Source: Herbiconiux sp. A18JL235 (GTDB taxonomy: Bacteria; Actinomycetota; Actinomycetes; Actinomycetales; Microbacteriaceae). From it: a DNA stretch of 64,000 nt. A model generated the notes under the pieces. It had not been told where the DNA came from. It saw only the letters and a list, made by a program, of their open reading frames with translations, and did no database searches. The stretch lies in the NCBI RefSeq assembly GCF_040939305.1, contig NZ_CP162511.1, positions 3,286,001 to 3,350,000 of the forward strand. The letters are read 5' to 3'. The position numbers were made by a program, and so were the translations under genes. Below, piece after piece: positions 44,387 through 53,010 of the stretch; position 1 is the first letter of the stretch; each line of letters starts with the position of its first letter.

Positions 44387-45571
44387 TTACACCCGATCGG
44401 GGCGCAGCCAGAGCAGAGCCGTCGCCATCTGCGTGAAGTCCGTCATGGTGAGGGGGTCGAAGCCGGTCAGCTCCTGGATGCGCTTGATGCGGTACGTCAC
44501 CGTGTTCGGGTGCACGAACAGCGCTTTGGCGACTGCGGCCTGCGAGTGGTTGCAGGCCACGAGGGCCTCGAGGGTGTCGAGCAGGTGCGGATGCCCGCGA
44601 AGGCCTCCGAGGCGACTCTCGACGAGCCGGTCGGCGAGCTTCGGCTCGCGCCCGAGGAGCACCTCGAGGAGCACGTCGTCGAACTGCACGACCCGGGTCG
44701 TGGCCACCCTGCCGAGGGCGATCGCCACCGCATCCCTCGCCTGCTCGCACGACTCCTGCGCCGCAACCAGGTCGCCGCTCGGGCCACCCACCCCCACGGC
44801 GTACCCGGCGGTCGACTCGAAGCCGTCGACGGCACGGGCGAGCGCCTCCTGGATGTCGCCGGCGCTCCCCCTGGGCCGGGCGAGCGCCACCGTCAGTCTG
44901 CCCATGTCGCCGAACAGCAGAGGGCCGGCGACAGACGCCTGCAGGGCCGCGGAGATGCGCTGCCGCAGTCGCAGCACCTCCACGTGATCGGCGTTGCGCA
45001 CGCTGCCGATGGCGAACGAGAGCCACGGCCCCTGCTGCTCGATGCGGAGGGTGTGCGCCCAGCGATCGAGATCGCTCGCGGCCGGCACGGCACCGTTCGC
45101 GATCGCGGTCACCAGCTCGTTCTCGACCCGGCGCTGGGCCGCCTCGATAGCCGACGCCGTCTCGCGGTAGGAGTTGATCATCTCTTCGGTGAGCAGGTCG
45201 AAGGTGCTGATGATGAGATCGGCGTAGTGGCTCGTGAGTTCGACGGGCCACGCCTGCGACCCCGAGAAGATGTCGAGGATGATGGTGCGCTCGGTCGAGC
45301 GATAGGCCTGGATGACGGACTCGAGCGGCACACCCTGGCTCGCCCGACGGCCCCCGAGGTCGCGCCCCGGCAGCAGTTCGTCGCGCGAGGGCGGGCTGCC
45401 CCGCCGCAGCACCCGCACCCCGAGGTCGATGTTCTTCGCGACGGAGGGGATCAGCTCCTTCTTGTCGAAGACGTCGTCGGAGTACCCGACGTAGTTGTCC
45501 CACATGAGGTCGACGGCGCGGGCGGTGAGCAGCTCGATGTTCGGTGCGTACCGGAACGATTGGGAGACCAT
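44387..45571 (-). CDS. PucR-family transcriptional regulator
   Basis: 394 residues. An N-terminal helical region (about 1-150) is followed by a GGDEF-like middle part and the C-terminal PucR helix-turn-helix: LVACNHSQAAVAKALFVHPN then TVTYRIKRIQELTG. Such proteins activate purine, amino acid or aromatic catabolic operons in response to the substrate. It is divergent from the operon at 45680-52860 with 108 bases between the starts, so that operon is its likely target. ATG at 45571 lies directly after an AT-rich promoter region. Confidence 0.85.
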   Translation of the reverse strand: MVSQSFRYAPNIELLTARAVDLMWDNYVGYSDDVFDKKELIPSVAKNIDLGVRVLRRGSPPSRDELLPGRDLGGRRASQGVPLESVIQAYRSTERTIILDIFSGSQAWPVELTSHYADLIISTFDLLTEEMINSYRETASAIEAAQRRVENELVTAIANGAVPAASDLDRWAHTLRIEQQGPWLSFAIGSVRNADHVEVLRLRQRISAALQASVAGPLLFGDMGRLTVALARPRGSAGDIQEALARAVDGFESTAGYAVGVGGPSGDLVAAQESCEQARDAVAIALGRVATTRVVQFDDVLLEVLLGREPKLADRLVESRLGGLRGHPHLLDTLEALVACNHSQAAVAKALFVHPNTVTYRIKRIQELTGFDPLTMTDFTQMATALLWLRPDRV

Positions 45572-45640
45572 CCCAAAATTCTAAGAGAAACGTTGGGGTT
45601 GATCCCGTCGATTTGTGAGAGTCCACCTGGAACTGTGGAG

Positions 45641-45660
45641 GGGTGACAGAGCAGTCACCC
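45641..45660. promoter_or_regulatory. Palindrome in the divergent pucR/epimerase promoter
   Basis: GGGTGAC (45641-45647) and GTCACCC (45654-45660) are perfect inverted arms with a 6-base spacer, 19 bases before the start codon at 45680. A second smaller repeat, TCCAC / GTGGA, lies just upstream (about 45622-45639). Either could be a regulator site or a leader hairpin. Confidence 0.45.
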
Positions 45661-45679
45661 ACGACACCGGGAGAAGCCC

Positions 45680-46696
45680 ATGACGGCAATTCAGCAGATC
45701 GAAGCGGACCTCACGGTTCCCACCCCCGCCCTCATCGATGACATCGCGAGGCTCGACGGCGACATCATGGTGCTCGGCGTCGGCGGCAAGGTCGGCCCGA
45801 GCGTGGCCATCATGGCCCGCCGCGCCATCGAGGAGGCGGGCGTCGACAAGAAGGTCTTCGGCGTCGCCCGCTTCAGCGATCCGGCCGCGCGCGAGTCGCT
45901 CGAGAGCTACGGCGTCGATGTCGTTCCCGCCGACCTCACCGACGACCTCGAGCTCGACGGGCTGCCGGAGGCCCGCAACGTCATCTTCATGGCGGGCAAC
46001 AAGTTCGGCACCACCGGCAACGAGCACCACACCTGGATGATGAACTCCTACCTTCCGGGCCGGGTCGCCCAGCGGTTCCGCGACTCACGCATCGTCGCCT
46101 TCTCGACCCTCGTCACCTACCCGCTCGCCGACGTCACCACCGGCGGTTCGCGGGAGTCGGATGCGTCGGGGCCGATCGGCGAGTACGCCATGTCGTGCCT
46201 CGGTCGCGAACGCATCTTCGAGCACTTCTCGCTGCAGAACGGAACACCGCTGCTGATCTTCCGTCTCGGGTACTCGATCGAGACGCGGTACGGCGTGCTT
46301 CAGGAGATTGCGCAGGCTGTGCACGACGGCACGCCCATCCCGCTCGCCATGGGGCATGCCAGCGTCATCTGGCAGCGCGACGTCGCCGAGTACGCCATCC
46401 GTTCGCTGCATCTGGCCTCGACGCCCCCTCGTCGGCTCAACATCACCGGCCCCGAGATCGTGTCGATCCGCTGGCTCGCCGAGCGGTTCGGCGAGCGATT
46501 CGGAAAGGGGCCGGTGTTCGACGGGGTGGAGACCGGAACGGCCTACGTGATGGACGGCTCGTCGCTGCAGACCGAGTTCGGGTTCCCTTCGACCACGCTG
46601 GCGCAGATGATCGAGCGGGTCGGCGACTGGGTCGCCGCCTCCGGCCCCACCATCGGCAAGCCCACGAAGTTCCAGCAGCGCAACGGCGAGTTCTGA
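45680..46696 (+). CDS. NAD-dependent epimerase/dehydratase-like protein
   Basis: 338 residues. It has a Rossmann fold with DIMVLGVGGKVGPSVAIMAR in place of the common TGxxGxxG and, further on, VVPADLTDDLEL and FSTLVTYPL; the YxxxK pair is not clear, so it may be an atypical SDR (NmrA/epimerase group). The C-terminal half has LNITGPEIVSIRWLAERFGE, typical of sugar-epimerase folds. ATG at 45680 follows GGGAGAAG. It is the first gene of the operon; its role may be to rearrange or oxidise the imported compound. Confidence 0.75.
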   Translation: MTAIQQIEADLTVPTPALIDDIARLDGDIMVLGVGGKVGPSVAIMARRAIEEAGVDKKVFGVARFSDPAARESLESYGVDVVPADLTDDLELDGLPEARNVIFMAGNKFGTTGNEHHTWMMNSYLPGRVAQRFRDSRIVAFSTLVTYPLADVTTGGSRESDASGPIGEYAMSCLGRERIFEHFSLQNGTPLLIFRLGYSIETRYGVLQEIAQAVHDGTPIPLAMGHASVIWQRDVAEYAIRSLHLASTPPRRLNITGPEIVSIRWLAERFGERFGKGPVFDGVETGTAYVMDGSSLQTEFGFPSTTLAQMIERVGDWVAASGPTIGKPTKFQQRNGEF

Positions 46697-46706
46697 GGCG
46701 GGCGGC

Positions 46707-47582
46707 ATGACGAACACCGCCACCGCTGCCACGCAGCTCGCCGACGACGGGGACTCGCCCGTCGCTCCCCCACCGCCGCGCCGCCGAAGCGCCTGGTCGA
46801 AGAACCACAAGTGGGTCATCACGCTGGGCGTCGGGCTCTTCGTGCTGCTCGTCTGGCAGCTCGTGGCCGTGCTGTTCGAGCTGCCCACCTACATCCTGCC
46901 CACCCCGGTCGACGCGGCGGAATCGCTCTGGACGAACCGCGACGAACTGTGGTCGGCGACGCTCGTCACCACGGGAGAGGTGCTCGCCGGCTTCAGCATC
47001 GCCGTGATCGTGAGCATCCCGATCGCCATGCTCCTGGTGTCGTTCCGCTGGTTCGAGACCGTCGTGTACCCGTTCATCGTGCTGCTGCAGACCGTGCCAA
47101 AGATCGCGCTGGCGCCGCTGTTCGTGGTGTGGTTCGGGTTCGGCATCCTGCCGAAGATCCTCGTCACCTTCTTGATCTGCTTCTTCCCGATCCTCCTCGA
47201 CACCATGACCGGGCTGCGCTCGTCGAACCCCGACATGGCGAGCCTCGTGCGGTCGATGGGCGGCGGCAAGTGGTCGATCTTCCGCAAGGTGCGGCTTCCC
47301 GCCGCCCTCCCCCACGTCTTCGCCGGTGTGAAGGTGGCGATCACCCTCGCGGTGGTCGGCGCGGTCGTCGGCGAGTTCGTCGGTGCCACCCAGGGGCTCG
47401 GGTACCTGTTGCTGCGCGCCAACGCGAACCTCGACACGCCCCTGCTGTTCGCGGCGATCGCGATCCTCACGGTTCTCGGCCTCGTGCTCTACTACGCCGT
47501 CTCCCTGGTGGAGCGGCTCGTCATCCCGTGGCACGTCTCCCAGCGCTCGGAGGGCACGGTCACCACGGGGCCCGCCGTCTGA
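46707..47582 (+). CDS. ABC permease, SsuC/TauC/ThiX type
   Basis: 291 residues with about six hydrophobic segments. A cytoplasmic N-terminal tail of about 35 residues precedes LFVLLVWQLVAVLFELP. PTYILPTPVDAAESL is typical of this family, as is the EAA-like loop MGGGKWSIFRKVRLPAALPH. These permeases carry small organic compounds such as sulfonates, pyrimidines or aromatic acids. It is 10 bases after the epimerase-like gene and precedes its binding protein and ATPase. Confidence 0.86.
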   Translation: MTNTATAATQLADDGDSPVAPPPPRRRSAWSKNHKWVITLGVGLFVLLVWQLVAVLFELPTYILPTPVDAAESLWTNRDELWSATLVTTGEVLAGFSIAVIVSIPIAMLLVSFRWFETVVYPFIVLLQTVPKIALAPLFVVWFGFGILPKILVTFLICFFPILLDTMTGLRSSNPDMASLVRSMGGGKWSIFRKVRLPAALPHVFAGVKVAITLAVVGAVVGEFVGATQGLGYLLLRANANLDTPLLFAAIAILTVLGLVLYYAVSLVERLVIPWHVSQRSEGTVTTGPAV

Positions 47583-47652
47583 GCCCCGCCCTCCACACCC
47601 ACCTCATCCCGTACCACTCATCTCAGCAGCACACATCTCAAAGGAGAGATCC

Positions 47653-48684
47653 GTGATCAAGACCCCCGCCCGGCTGGCGTCACTCGTCCTCGCCGGCTCC
47701 GCAGCCCTGGCCCTCGCCGCCTGCTCCGGCACCACCCCGCCCGACTCGCCCGCCGCCACCGGCAGCGCCGAGCTCGACGTGCTCCCCATCCGCCTGAACT
47801 GGACCTTCGAGGCCGCCGACCACCCCTGGTTCTTCGCCGGCATGGAGGAGGGCATCTACGCCGAGCACGGCATCGAGCTGCAACCGCAGGAGGGCACCGG
47901 TTCGGCGTCGACGCTGCAACTCGTGGCCTCCGGCAGCGACCCCGTCGGGCTGGTGGATGCGGGAACGATGATGGGCGGGGTCGGCAAGGGCCTGCCGGTG
48001 CAGGCGGTGTGCGTGCTCGCTCAGCGCAACCCGATGTCGGCGATCTTCCCCGCGTCGGCCGGCATCACGAGCCTCGACGACCTGAAGGGCAAGACGATCG
48101 CGGTGACCCCGGGCGACTCCCTGTCGCAGATCTTCCCGGCCGTCCTCGCGGCGAACGACCTGAGCGAGAGCGACGTGAACATGGTCGGCCTCGCCGACCC
48201 GGCCGCCAAGCAGAGCTCTGTCCTCACCGGCGCATCCGATGCCTTCCTCGGCTACTACACCCTGCAGCTGCCCGCGATCGAGCAGACCTCGGGCGAGGAC
48301 ATGGACTATCTCGCGTTCTCCGACCTCGGCGTCGACACGCTCAGCATGGGCATCGTCGTGAACAAGGCCTGGGCCGGCGAGAACGAAGACCTGCTGACGC
48401 GGTTCGTCGCGGCCACCCAGGAGGCCGCCCAGTTCGTGGTCGACAACCCCGAGAAGGCCGCCGACGACTTCGTCGCCGGAGTGCCGAGCTTCGACCGCGA
48501 GCTCGCCCTCACCCAGATCGATGCGGCGGTGCCCCTGCTGCACACCGAGGCGACGGAGGGCTCACCGATCTGCGAGACCGACGAGAGCGACTGGGCCGGC
48601 ACCGAGGAGATCCTGTCGACCTACGCCGGCCTCACCCCGGCCGACTCCCTCGACGCCTACTACACCAACGACTACATCAAGTGA
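47653..48684 (+). CDS. ABC substrate-binding lipoprotein, NMT1/THI5-like
   Basis: 343 residues. Lipoprotein signal ends LALAACSG. The mature chain has IRLNWTFEAADHPWFFAGME and EGIYAEHGIEL, the opening pattern of NMT1-type receptors, then GKTIAVTPGDS and ITSLDDLKG. The ligand is a small organic molecule; relatives bind thiamine pyrimidine precursors, taurine, nitriles or aromatic acids. GTG at 47653 with AAGGAGAG upstream is chosen. It works with the permease before it and the ATPase after it. Confidence 0.85.
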   Translation: MIKTPARLASLVLAGSAALALAACSGTTPPDSPAATGSAELDVLPIRLNWTFEAADHPWFFAGMEEGIYAEHGIELQPQEGTGSASTLQLVASGSDPVGLVDAGTMMGGVGKGLPVQAVCVLAQRNPMSAIFPASAGITSLDDLKGKTIAVTPGDSLSQIFPAVLAANDLSESDVNMVGLADPAAKQSSVLTGASDAFLGYYTLQLPAIEQTSGEDMDYLAFSDLGVDTLSMGIVVNKAWAGENEDLLTRFVAATQEAAQFVVDNPEKAADDFVAGVPSFDRELALTQIDAAVPLLHTEATEGSPICETDESDWAGTEEILSTYAGLTPADSLDAYYTNDYIK

Positions 48685-48697
48685 GCGAGCCGACACC

Positions 48698-49528
48698 ATG
48701 AGCACGGTAGACACCAGGAACTCACCCCCTCCCACTCCGGGAACCGGCACCCCCATCGACGTCGGCGCGCTCGAGATCGAGTACGAGACGAGCGGCGGAC
48801 CCGTTCACGCCCTCGGCCCGATCGACCTCTCCATCAAGGCCGGGGAGTTCGTCTCGGTCGTGGGGCCGTCGGGATGCGGCAAGTCGACGCTCCTGAAGGC
48901 CGTCGCCGGGCTCATCCGGCCGAGCGCCGGCGGGGTCGCGATCGGCGGGGTACCCGTCACGAAGCCGCACAGCGACCTGGGCATCGTCTTCCAGAACCCG
49001 CTGCTGATGGACTGGCGTTCGGTGCTGTCGAACGTGCTGCTGCAGGCTGAGATGCGCTCGATGCCCAAGCAGCAGGCCACGCAGAAGGCCAAGGCGCTGC
49101 TCGCCCAAGTGGGACTCAGCGGCTTCGAGAACCGTCGGCCGCACGAGCTCTCGGGCGGCATGCAGCAGCGGGTGGGCATCTGCCGCGCCCTCCTCCATGA
49201 CCCGCCGCTCATCATGATGGACGAGCCGTTCGGAGCCCTCGACGCCCTCACCCGGGAGCAGATGTGCTACGACCTGCAAGACCTGTGGATGCAGCGGCGG
49301 CCCACCGTGCTGTTCATCACCCACTCCATCCAGGAGGCGACCCTGCTCTCCGACCGCGTGATCGTGATGTCGAAGCGGCCCGGGCAGATCCTCGCCGAGT
49401 TCGAGATGACCCGCCCGCGACCCCGGTTGCTCGACGACGACGAGCATCCCGAGGTCGACCGGGTGAGCCGCGAGATCCGGCGCCTGCTCGGCGTCACCGA
49501 CCATGCCACGACCAGGAGGGCATCATGA
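48698..49528 (+). CDS. ABC ATPase, SsuB/TauB type
   Basis: 276 residues. Walker A GPSGCGKST, Q-loop VFQNPLLMDW, signature LSGGMQQRVGICRAL, Walker B LIMMDEPFGALD and switch His in ITHSIQEA are all intact. It energises the importer of this operon. ATG at 48698 lies 13 bases after the binding-protein stop; the upstream in-frame reading overlaps that gene. Its stop overlaps the next ATG (ATGA). Confidence 0.91.
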   Translation: MSTVDTRNSPPPTPGTGTPIDVGALEIEYETSGGPVHALGPIDLSIKAGEFVSVVGPSGCGKSTLLKAVAGLIRPSAGGVAIGGVPVTKPHSDLGIVFQNPLLMDWRSVLSNVLLQAEMRSMPKQQATQKAKALLAQVGLSGFENRRPHELSGGMQQRVGICRALLHDPPLIMMDEPFGALDALTREQMCYDLQDLWMQRRPTVLFITHSIQEATLLSDRVIVMSKRPGQILAEFEMTRPRPRLLDDDEHPEVDRVSREIRRLLGVTDHATTRRAS

Positions 49529-50466
49529 GACTCATCTCGATCGATCGAACCGGATTCGCCGCGGCGGCCCTGGTGACCAGCGGCGACGACGGCGCGGAGC
49601 TCGTGCTCCCCGTCATCGCGGCGGGCAACGGCACGGGCACCGGTTCGACGGTTCCGGTCTCGATGAACGACCTGCTCGACGACTGGCAGTTCTGGAGCGA
49701 GCGACTGAAGGCGGTGCACGCCGAGGCGTCACCCGAGTCGTGGCGCCCGATCACCGACTTCGAGGTGCTCGCACCGGTGCCGCATCCGCGCTCGGTGATC
49801 TGCATCGGCCTCAACTACCGTGACCACGCCACCGAGACCGGGGCACCCATCCCCACCCAGCCCGTGGTGTTCGCGAAGCATCGCTCCTCGGTGGTCGGCA
49901 GCGGCACGGCCGTCGAGCTGCCGGGCTCCTCCGACGAGGTGGACTACGAGGCCGAGCTGGCCGTCGTCATCGGCCGGCGGGTCTTCGAGGCGTCGCCGCA
50001 GGAGGCGTTGCGGGCGGTGGCCGGGTACACGGTGATGAACGACGTGAGCGCCCGCGACTGGCAGGCACGCACCAGCCAGTGGATGACGGCGAAGTCGTTC
50101 CCGACCTTCGGCCCGATGGGGCCCGCGCTCGTGACGGCCGACGAGCTCGGCGACGCGCGCGGGCTGCGGATCGGCCTGCGCGTCAACGGCGAGACGCTGC
50201 AGGACTCGTCGACCGACGAGATGATCTTCGGCGTCGCCGAGCTCATCAGCCACCTCTCGCAGTTCTGGCCGGTCGAACCCGGCGACGTGATCGCCACCGG
50301 CACCCCGGCCGGTGTCGGGTTCACCCGCACCCCACCGGTGTTCCTCCGCGACGGCGACGAGGTCGAGGCGTTCATCGAGGGAATCGGCGTGCTGCGCAAC
50401 CCTGTGGCGAGCCGCGCGGCGCGACCGGCGAGTGGCGCAGGTGCGTTGCAAGGCGCTCGGGCATGA
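49525..50466 (+). CDS. Fumarylacetoacetate hydrolase family protein
   Basis: 313 residues. A variable N-terminal part (about 1-75) is followed by the FAH fold: CIGLNYRDHATETG, VVFAKHRSSVVG, EVDYEAELAVVIG with metal-binding Glu residues, YTVMNDVSARDWQ and GDVIATGTPAGVGFTRTPP. Members hydrolyse a C-C bond in 1,3-diketo acids or tautomerise/decarboxylate catechol-pathway acids. In this operon it probably cleaves a late intermediate to pyruvate or a short acid. ATG at 49525 overlaps the ATPase stop; the aldolase gene overlaps its own stop. Confidence 0.87.
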   Translation: MRLISIDRTGFAAAALVTSGDDGAELVLPVIAAGNGTGTGSTVPVSMNDLLDDWQFWSERLKAVHAEASPESWRPITDFEVLAPVPHPRSVICIGLNYRDHATETGAPIPTQPVVFAKHRSSVVGSGTAVELPGSSDEVDYEAELAVVIGRRVFEASPQEALRAVAGYTVMNDVSARDWQARTSQWMTAKSFPTFGPMGPALVTADELGDARGLRIGLRVNGETLQDSSTDEMIFGVAELISHLSQFWPVEPGDVIATGTPAGVGFTRTPPVFLRDGDEVEAFIEGIGVLRNPVASRAARPASGAGALQGARA

Positions 50467-51290
50467 GCGTGCCCGGCCCGTTCCCGACCTCGTTCCCGGC
50501 GGCGCGACGGCGCCGTCGCCTGCTGGGTGACGTCGACTTCTCGGTGTTCGTGTGCGCCGACGTCGGGCTTCAGGTCGGCCCGCCGGGCGCCACCCGCCGG
50601 CTCGACGAGCTGCGGCGGTTCGCCGAGCTCGACGCCGACGGCATCCTGCTCACCCAGGCGGCGCTGCCGACCTTCGCCGAGACGCTGGCCGCCCGCCCCG
50701 AGCTGACCCTCGTGGTGCGCCTCGACTGGTGCAACCAGTGGCGGGGGCCCCAGCTCAGCCCCGTCGCCGACGGCGTGGGGGTCACCGTGTCGACGGCGGC
50801 CGAGGCGGCGGCGAGCGGCGCAGACGCCGTCATCCACTACTGCCTCCTCGGTCACGGCGACCCGCGGGTGGAGGCCGACTACGTCGACCGCGCCGCCCGC
50901 GCGGTTCGCGACGCGCACGACGTGGGGCTGGCGTGCATCCTGGAACCGCTCATCCGGGGCACGAACGCCGAGGGGCGCGAGCGGGATGCGGCGCACCTGA
51001 TGTGGGGCATCCGCACCGCGGAGGAGCTGGGGGCCGACGCGGTGAAGGTCGAGCAGCCCGCCGACGGCGACGCCGACCGGGTGATCGGCTCGGCCGGCGT
51101 GCCCGTGCTGCTGGCCTCCACCCCGCCGATCTCCGCCGCCGATGCCGTGCGCCGCGCCGCCGAGGGTGCGCGGGCCGGGGCGGCGGGGGTCGCCTACTCC
51201 TCCGACTTCTTCGCGGCCGAGCGGCCTGCGGACCTGGTGGCGAGCATCCGCTCAGCCGCCCTCACACCGTCTCGAAAGGACATGTCATGA
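50463..51290 (+). CDS. Class I aldolase, DeoC/LacD/FbaB-like
   Basis: 275 residues, TIM barrel. The Schiff-base Lys is probably in GADAVKVEQP (about residue 196), with VCADVGLQVGPPGA, VVRLDWCNQW and ACILEPLIRG along the barrel strands. The closest recognised groups are DhnA/FbaB and LsrF-type aldolases, which make or break C-C bonds in short ketoacids and sugar phosphates. ATG at 50463 overlaps the FAH stop. Next to a hydrolase and a dehydroquinase-like protein, it likely acts in the same breakdown route. Confidence 0.72.
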   Translation: MSVPGPFPTSFPAARRRRRLLGDVDFSVFVCADVGLQVGPPGATRRLDELRRFAELDADGILLTQAALPTFAETLAARPELTLVVRLDWCNQWRGPQLSPVADGVGVTVSTAAEAAASGADAVIHYCLLGHGDPRVEADYVDRAARAVRDAHDVGLACILEPLIRGTNAEGRERDAAHLMWGIRTAEELGADAVKVEQPADGDADRVIGSAGVPVLLASTPPISAADAVRRAAEGARAGAAGVAYSSDFFAAERPADLVASIRSAALTPSRKDMS

Positions 51291-51724
51291 AGATCGCCGT
51301 GCTGCAGGGGCCCAACCTCAACCGCCTCGGCGTGCGCAAACCGGAGGTCTACGGCACGGTGACGCTGCCCGACATCGTCGCCGACCTCGACGTGCTCGCC
51401 GGTGAGATCGGGGTGGAGCTGGTGCACTTCCAGTCGAACCACGAGGGTGCGATGATCGACTGGCTGCAGTCGGTCGAGGGCGAGATCGACGGCGTCGTCT
51501 GCAACCCCGCCGGGCTCACGAACTACGGTCTGTCGCTGCGGGACGCACTGAACGAATGCGGGGTTCCGGTGGCCATCATCCATCTCTCCAACGTGCACGC
51601 GCGTGAGGAGTGGCGTCGGCACGACGTGTTCGCCGAGATCGCGACGGTGTACTTCGCGGGGGCCGGGTGGTACGGCTACCGGCACGCGCTGCAGGCGCTG
51701 CTGTCGAAGATCGGGGCGAAGTGA
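51287..51724 (+). CDS. Type II 3-dehydroquinate dehydratase paralogue
   Basis: 145 residues, the full length of the AroQ fold: GPNLNRLGVRKPEVYG, FQSNHEGAMIDWLQ, LSNVHAREEWRRH and GAGWYGYRHAL. Compared from memory with the M. tuberculosis enzyme, the Asn, Arg and Tyr of the N-terminal loop, the catalytic His (IIHLSNVH) and the later Arg are kept, but the Glu two residues before that His is Ile, and the His in the GLTHTS motif is Asn (GLTNYG). A catabolic operon is an unusual place for the shikimate enzyme. It may dehydrate a related cyclic acid. ATG at 51287 overlaps the aldolase stop. Confidence 0.8.
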   Translation: MKIAVLQGPNLNRLGVRKPEVYGTVTLPDIVADLDVLAGEIGVELVHFQSNHEGAMIDWLQSVEGEIDGVVCNPAGLTNYGLSLRDALNECGVPVAIIHLSNVHAREEWRRHDVFAEIATVYFAGAGWYGYRHALQALLSKIGAK

Positions 51725-52860
51725 TGGCGAGCGACCGGCTCGGGGTACCGAGCTCGATGCGGGCGGCGATCTGGAACGGCGGTTCGCCCGAGCTCGTCGT
51801 CGAGACGGTACCGGTGCCGGTGCCGCAGCGGGGTGAGGCGCTCATCCGGGTCGCCGCCTGCGGCGTGTGCCACACCGACCTGCACGTCATGAAGGCTGAG
51901 GTGGCGTTCCCGCCGCCCGCCGTCATGGGGCACGAGGTGAGCGGCACCGTCGTCGAGATCGGGGCGGGCAGCGAGACCGAGCTGGCGCCCGGTCAGCGGG
52001 TGGTCGGGGCGTTCATCATGCCGTGCACGGAGTGCGAGATGTGCCGGGCGGGCCGCGACGACATGTGCGAGGCGTTCTTCGGCGAGAACCGCCTGAAGGG
52101 CAACCTGTTCGACGGAACGACGCGGCTGCACCGGGCCGACGGGAGCCGGCTGTCGATGTACTCGATGGGCGGGCTCGCCGAGTACGCGGTCGTGCCGGTG
52201 TCGGCGCTGGCGCCGCTGCCGTCGGGCCTCAGCTTCGAGGAGGCGGCCGTGCTCGGCTGCGCGGCGTTCACCGCCTACGGCGCGGCGGCCAAGTCGGAGA
52301 TCGTCGCCGGGGAATCGATGGCGATCGTCGCGGTGGGCGGTGTCGGGTCGAGCCTCATCCAGGTGGGCCGGCACCTCGGGGCGTCGCCCATCATCGCCAT
52401 CGACGTCGATGACACCAAGCTCGCCGCGGCGCGTGAGCTCGGCGCCGACGTGGTCATCAACTCGACCCGGGAGGATGTGGTGGCGCGCGTGCGCGAGGTC
52501 ACCGGCGGCAAAGGCGTGAGCGTCGCGTTCGAGGCGCTCGGCAGGCCGCAGACCTTCGAACTCGCGGTGTCGCTGCTGCGGGAGGGCGGAAGGATGGTCG
52601 CGGTCGGCATCGCCGCGGGGGCTGCGGCGGCGGCTGTGCCGATCACCCCGCTGGTGCGACGGGGGCAGGTCATCATGGGCTCGTTCGGGGCGCGCACGCG
52701 GCGCGACCTGCCGAAGGTGGTGGAGATGGCCGCCTCCGGCGGGTACGACGTCGACCGCGCGGTGACCCGGCGGTACTCGCTCGAGCAGGCGGGAGAAGCG
52801 TACGCGGCGCTCGACCGCGGGGAGATCTCGGGGCGGGCGATCGTGACGATGGGGGGCTGA
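51724..52860 (+). CDS. Zinc-dependent alcohol dehydrogenase
   Basis: 378 residues, medium-chain dehydrogenase. Zinc ligands: AACGVCHTDLH and GHEVSGTV (catalytic), CTECEMC...C (structural). The cofactor fold is AIVAVGGVGSSLIQVG. ARRRYS-type C-terminal sequence and the insert LKGNLFDGTTRLHR resemble 6-hydroxycyclohex-1-ene-1-carbonyl-CoA dehydrogenase-like and acryloyl-CoA reductase-like branches, though I cannot choose. ATG at 51724 shares one base with the preceding stop. It is the last gene of the operon; a redox step on a cyclic alcohol is plausible. Confidence 0.83.
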   Translation: MASDRLGVPSSMRAAIWNGGSPELVVETVPVPVPQRGEALIRVAACGVCHTDLHVMKAEVAFPPPAVMGHEVSGTVVEIGAGSETELAPGQRVVGAFIMPCTECEMCRAGRDDMCEAFFGENRLKGNLFDGTTRLHRADGSRLSMYSMGGLAEYAVVPVSALAPLPSGLSFEEAAVLGCAAFTAYGAAAKSEIVAGESMAIVAVGGVGSSLIQVGRHLGASPIIAIDVDDTKLAAARELGADVVINSTREDVVARVREVTGGKGVSVAFEALGRPQTFELAVSLLREGGRMVAVGIAAGAAAAAVPITPLVRRGQVIMGSFGARTRRDLPKVVEMAASGGYDVDRAVTRRYSLEQAGEAYAALDRGEISGRAIVTMGG

Positions 52861-52942
52861 GGAGGCTCGGGGGGCTCGGGGGCGCTCGCTCGGACGGTCG
52901 GCGCTCGGTGTGCCGTGCTCGGGCGGTCGGCGCTCGGCGCTG

Positions 52943-53010
52943 GTGTCAGCCGCGCAACCGTGTCAGCCGCGCATCCGTGTCAGCCGCGCATCCGTGTCAT
53001 CCGCGCATCG
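52943..53010. repeat. Tandem 17-bp repeat at the end of the siderophore-interacting gene
   Basis: Four head-to-tail copies of a 17-bp unit close to GTGTCAGCCGCGCATCC start at 52943, 52960, 52977 and 52994. The first and last have one or two changes. The unit carries a stop codon on the minus strand (TGA), and the copy at 52994 provides the real stop of the siderophore-interacting protein. It probably arose by slippage. The preceding 80 bases are G-rich and imperfectly repetitive (CGGTCGGCGCTCGG twice). Confidence 0.85.

Noticed and set aside
45680..52860. Assignment of the operon to taurine/sulfonate use because of the Ssu/Tau-type importer
   Set aside because: No sulfonate monooxygenase or flavin reductase gene is present; the other enzymes point to C-C bond cleavage instead.
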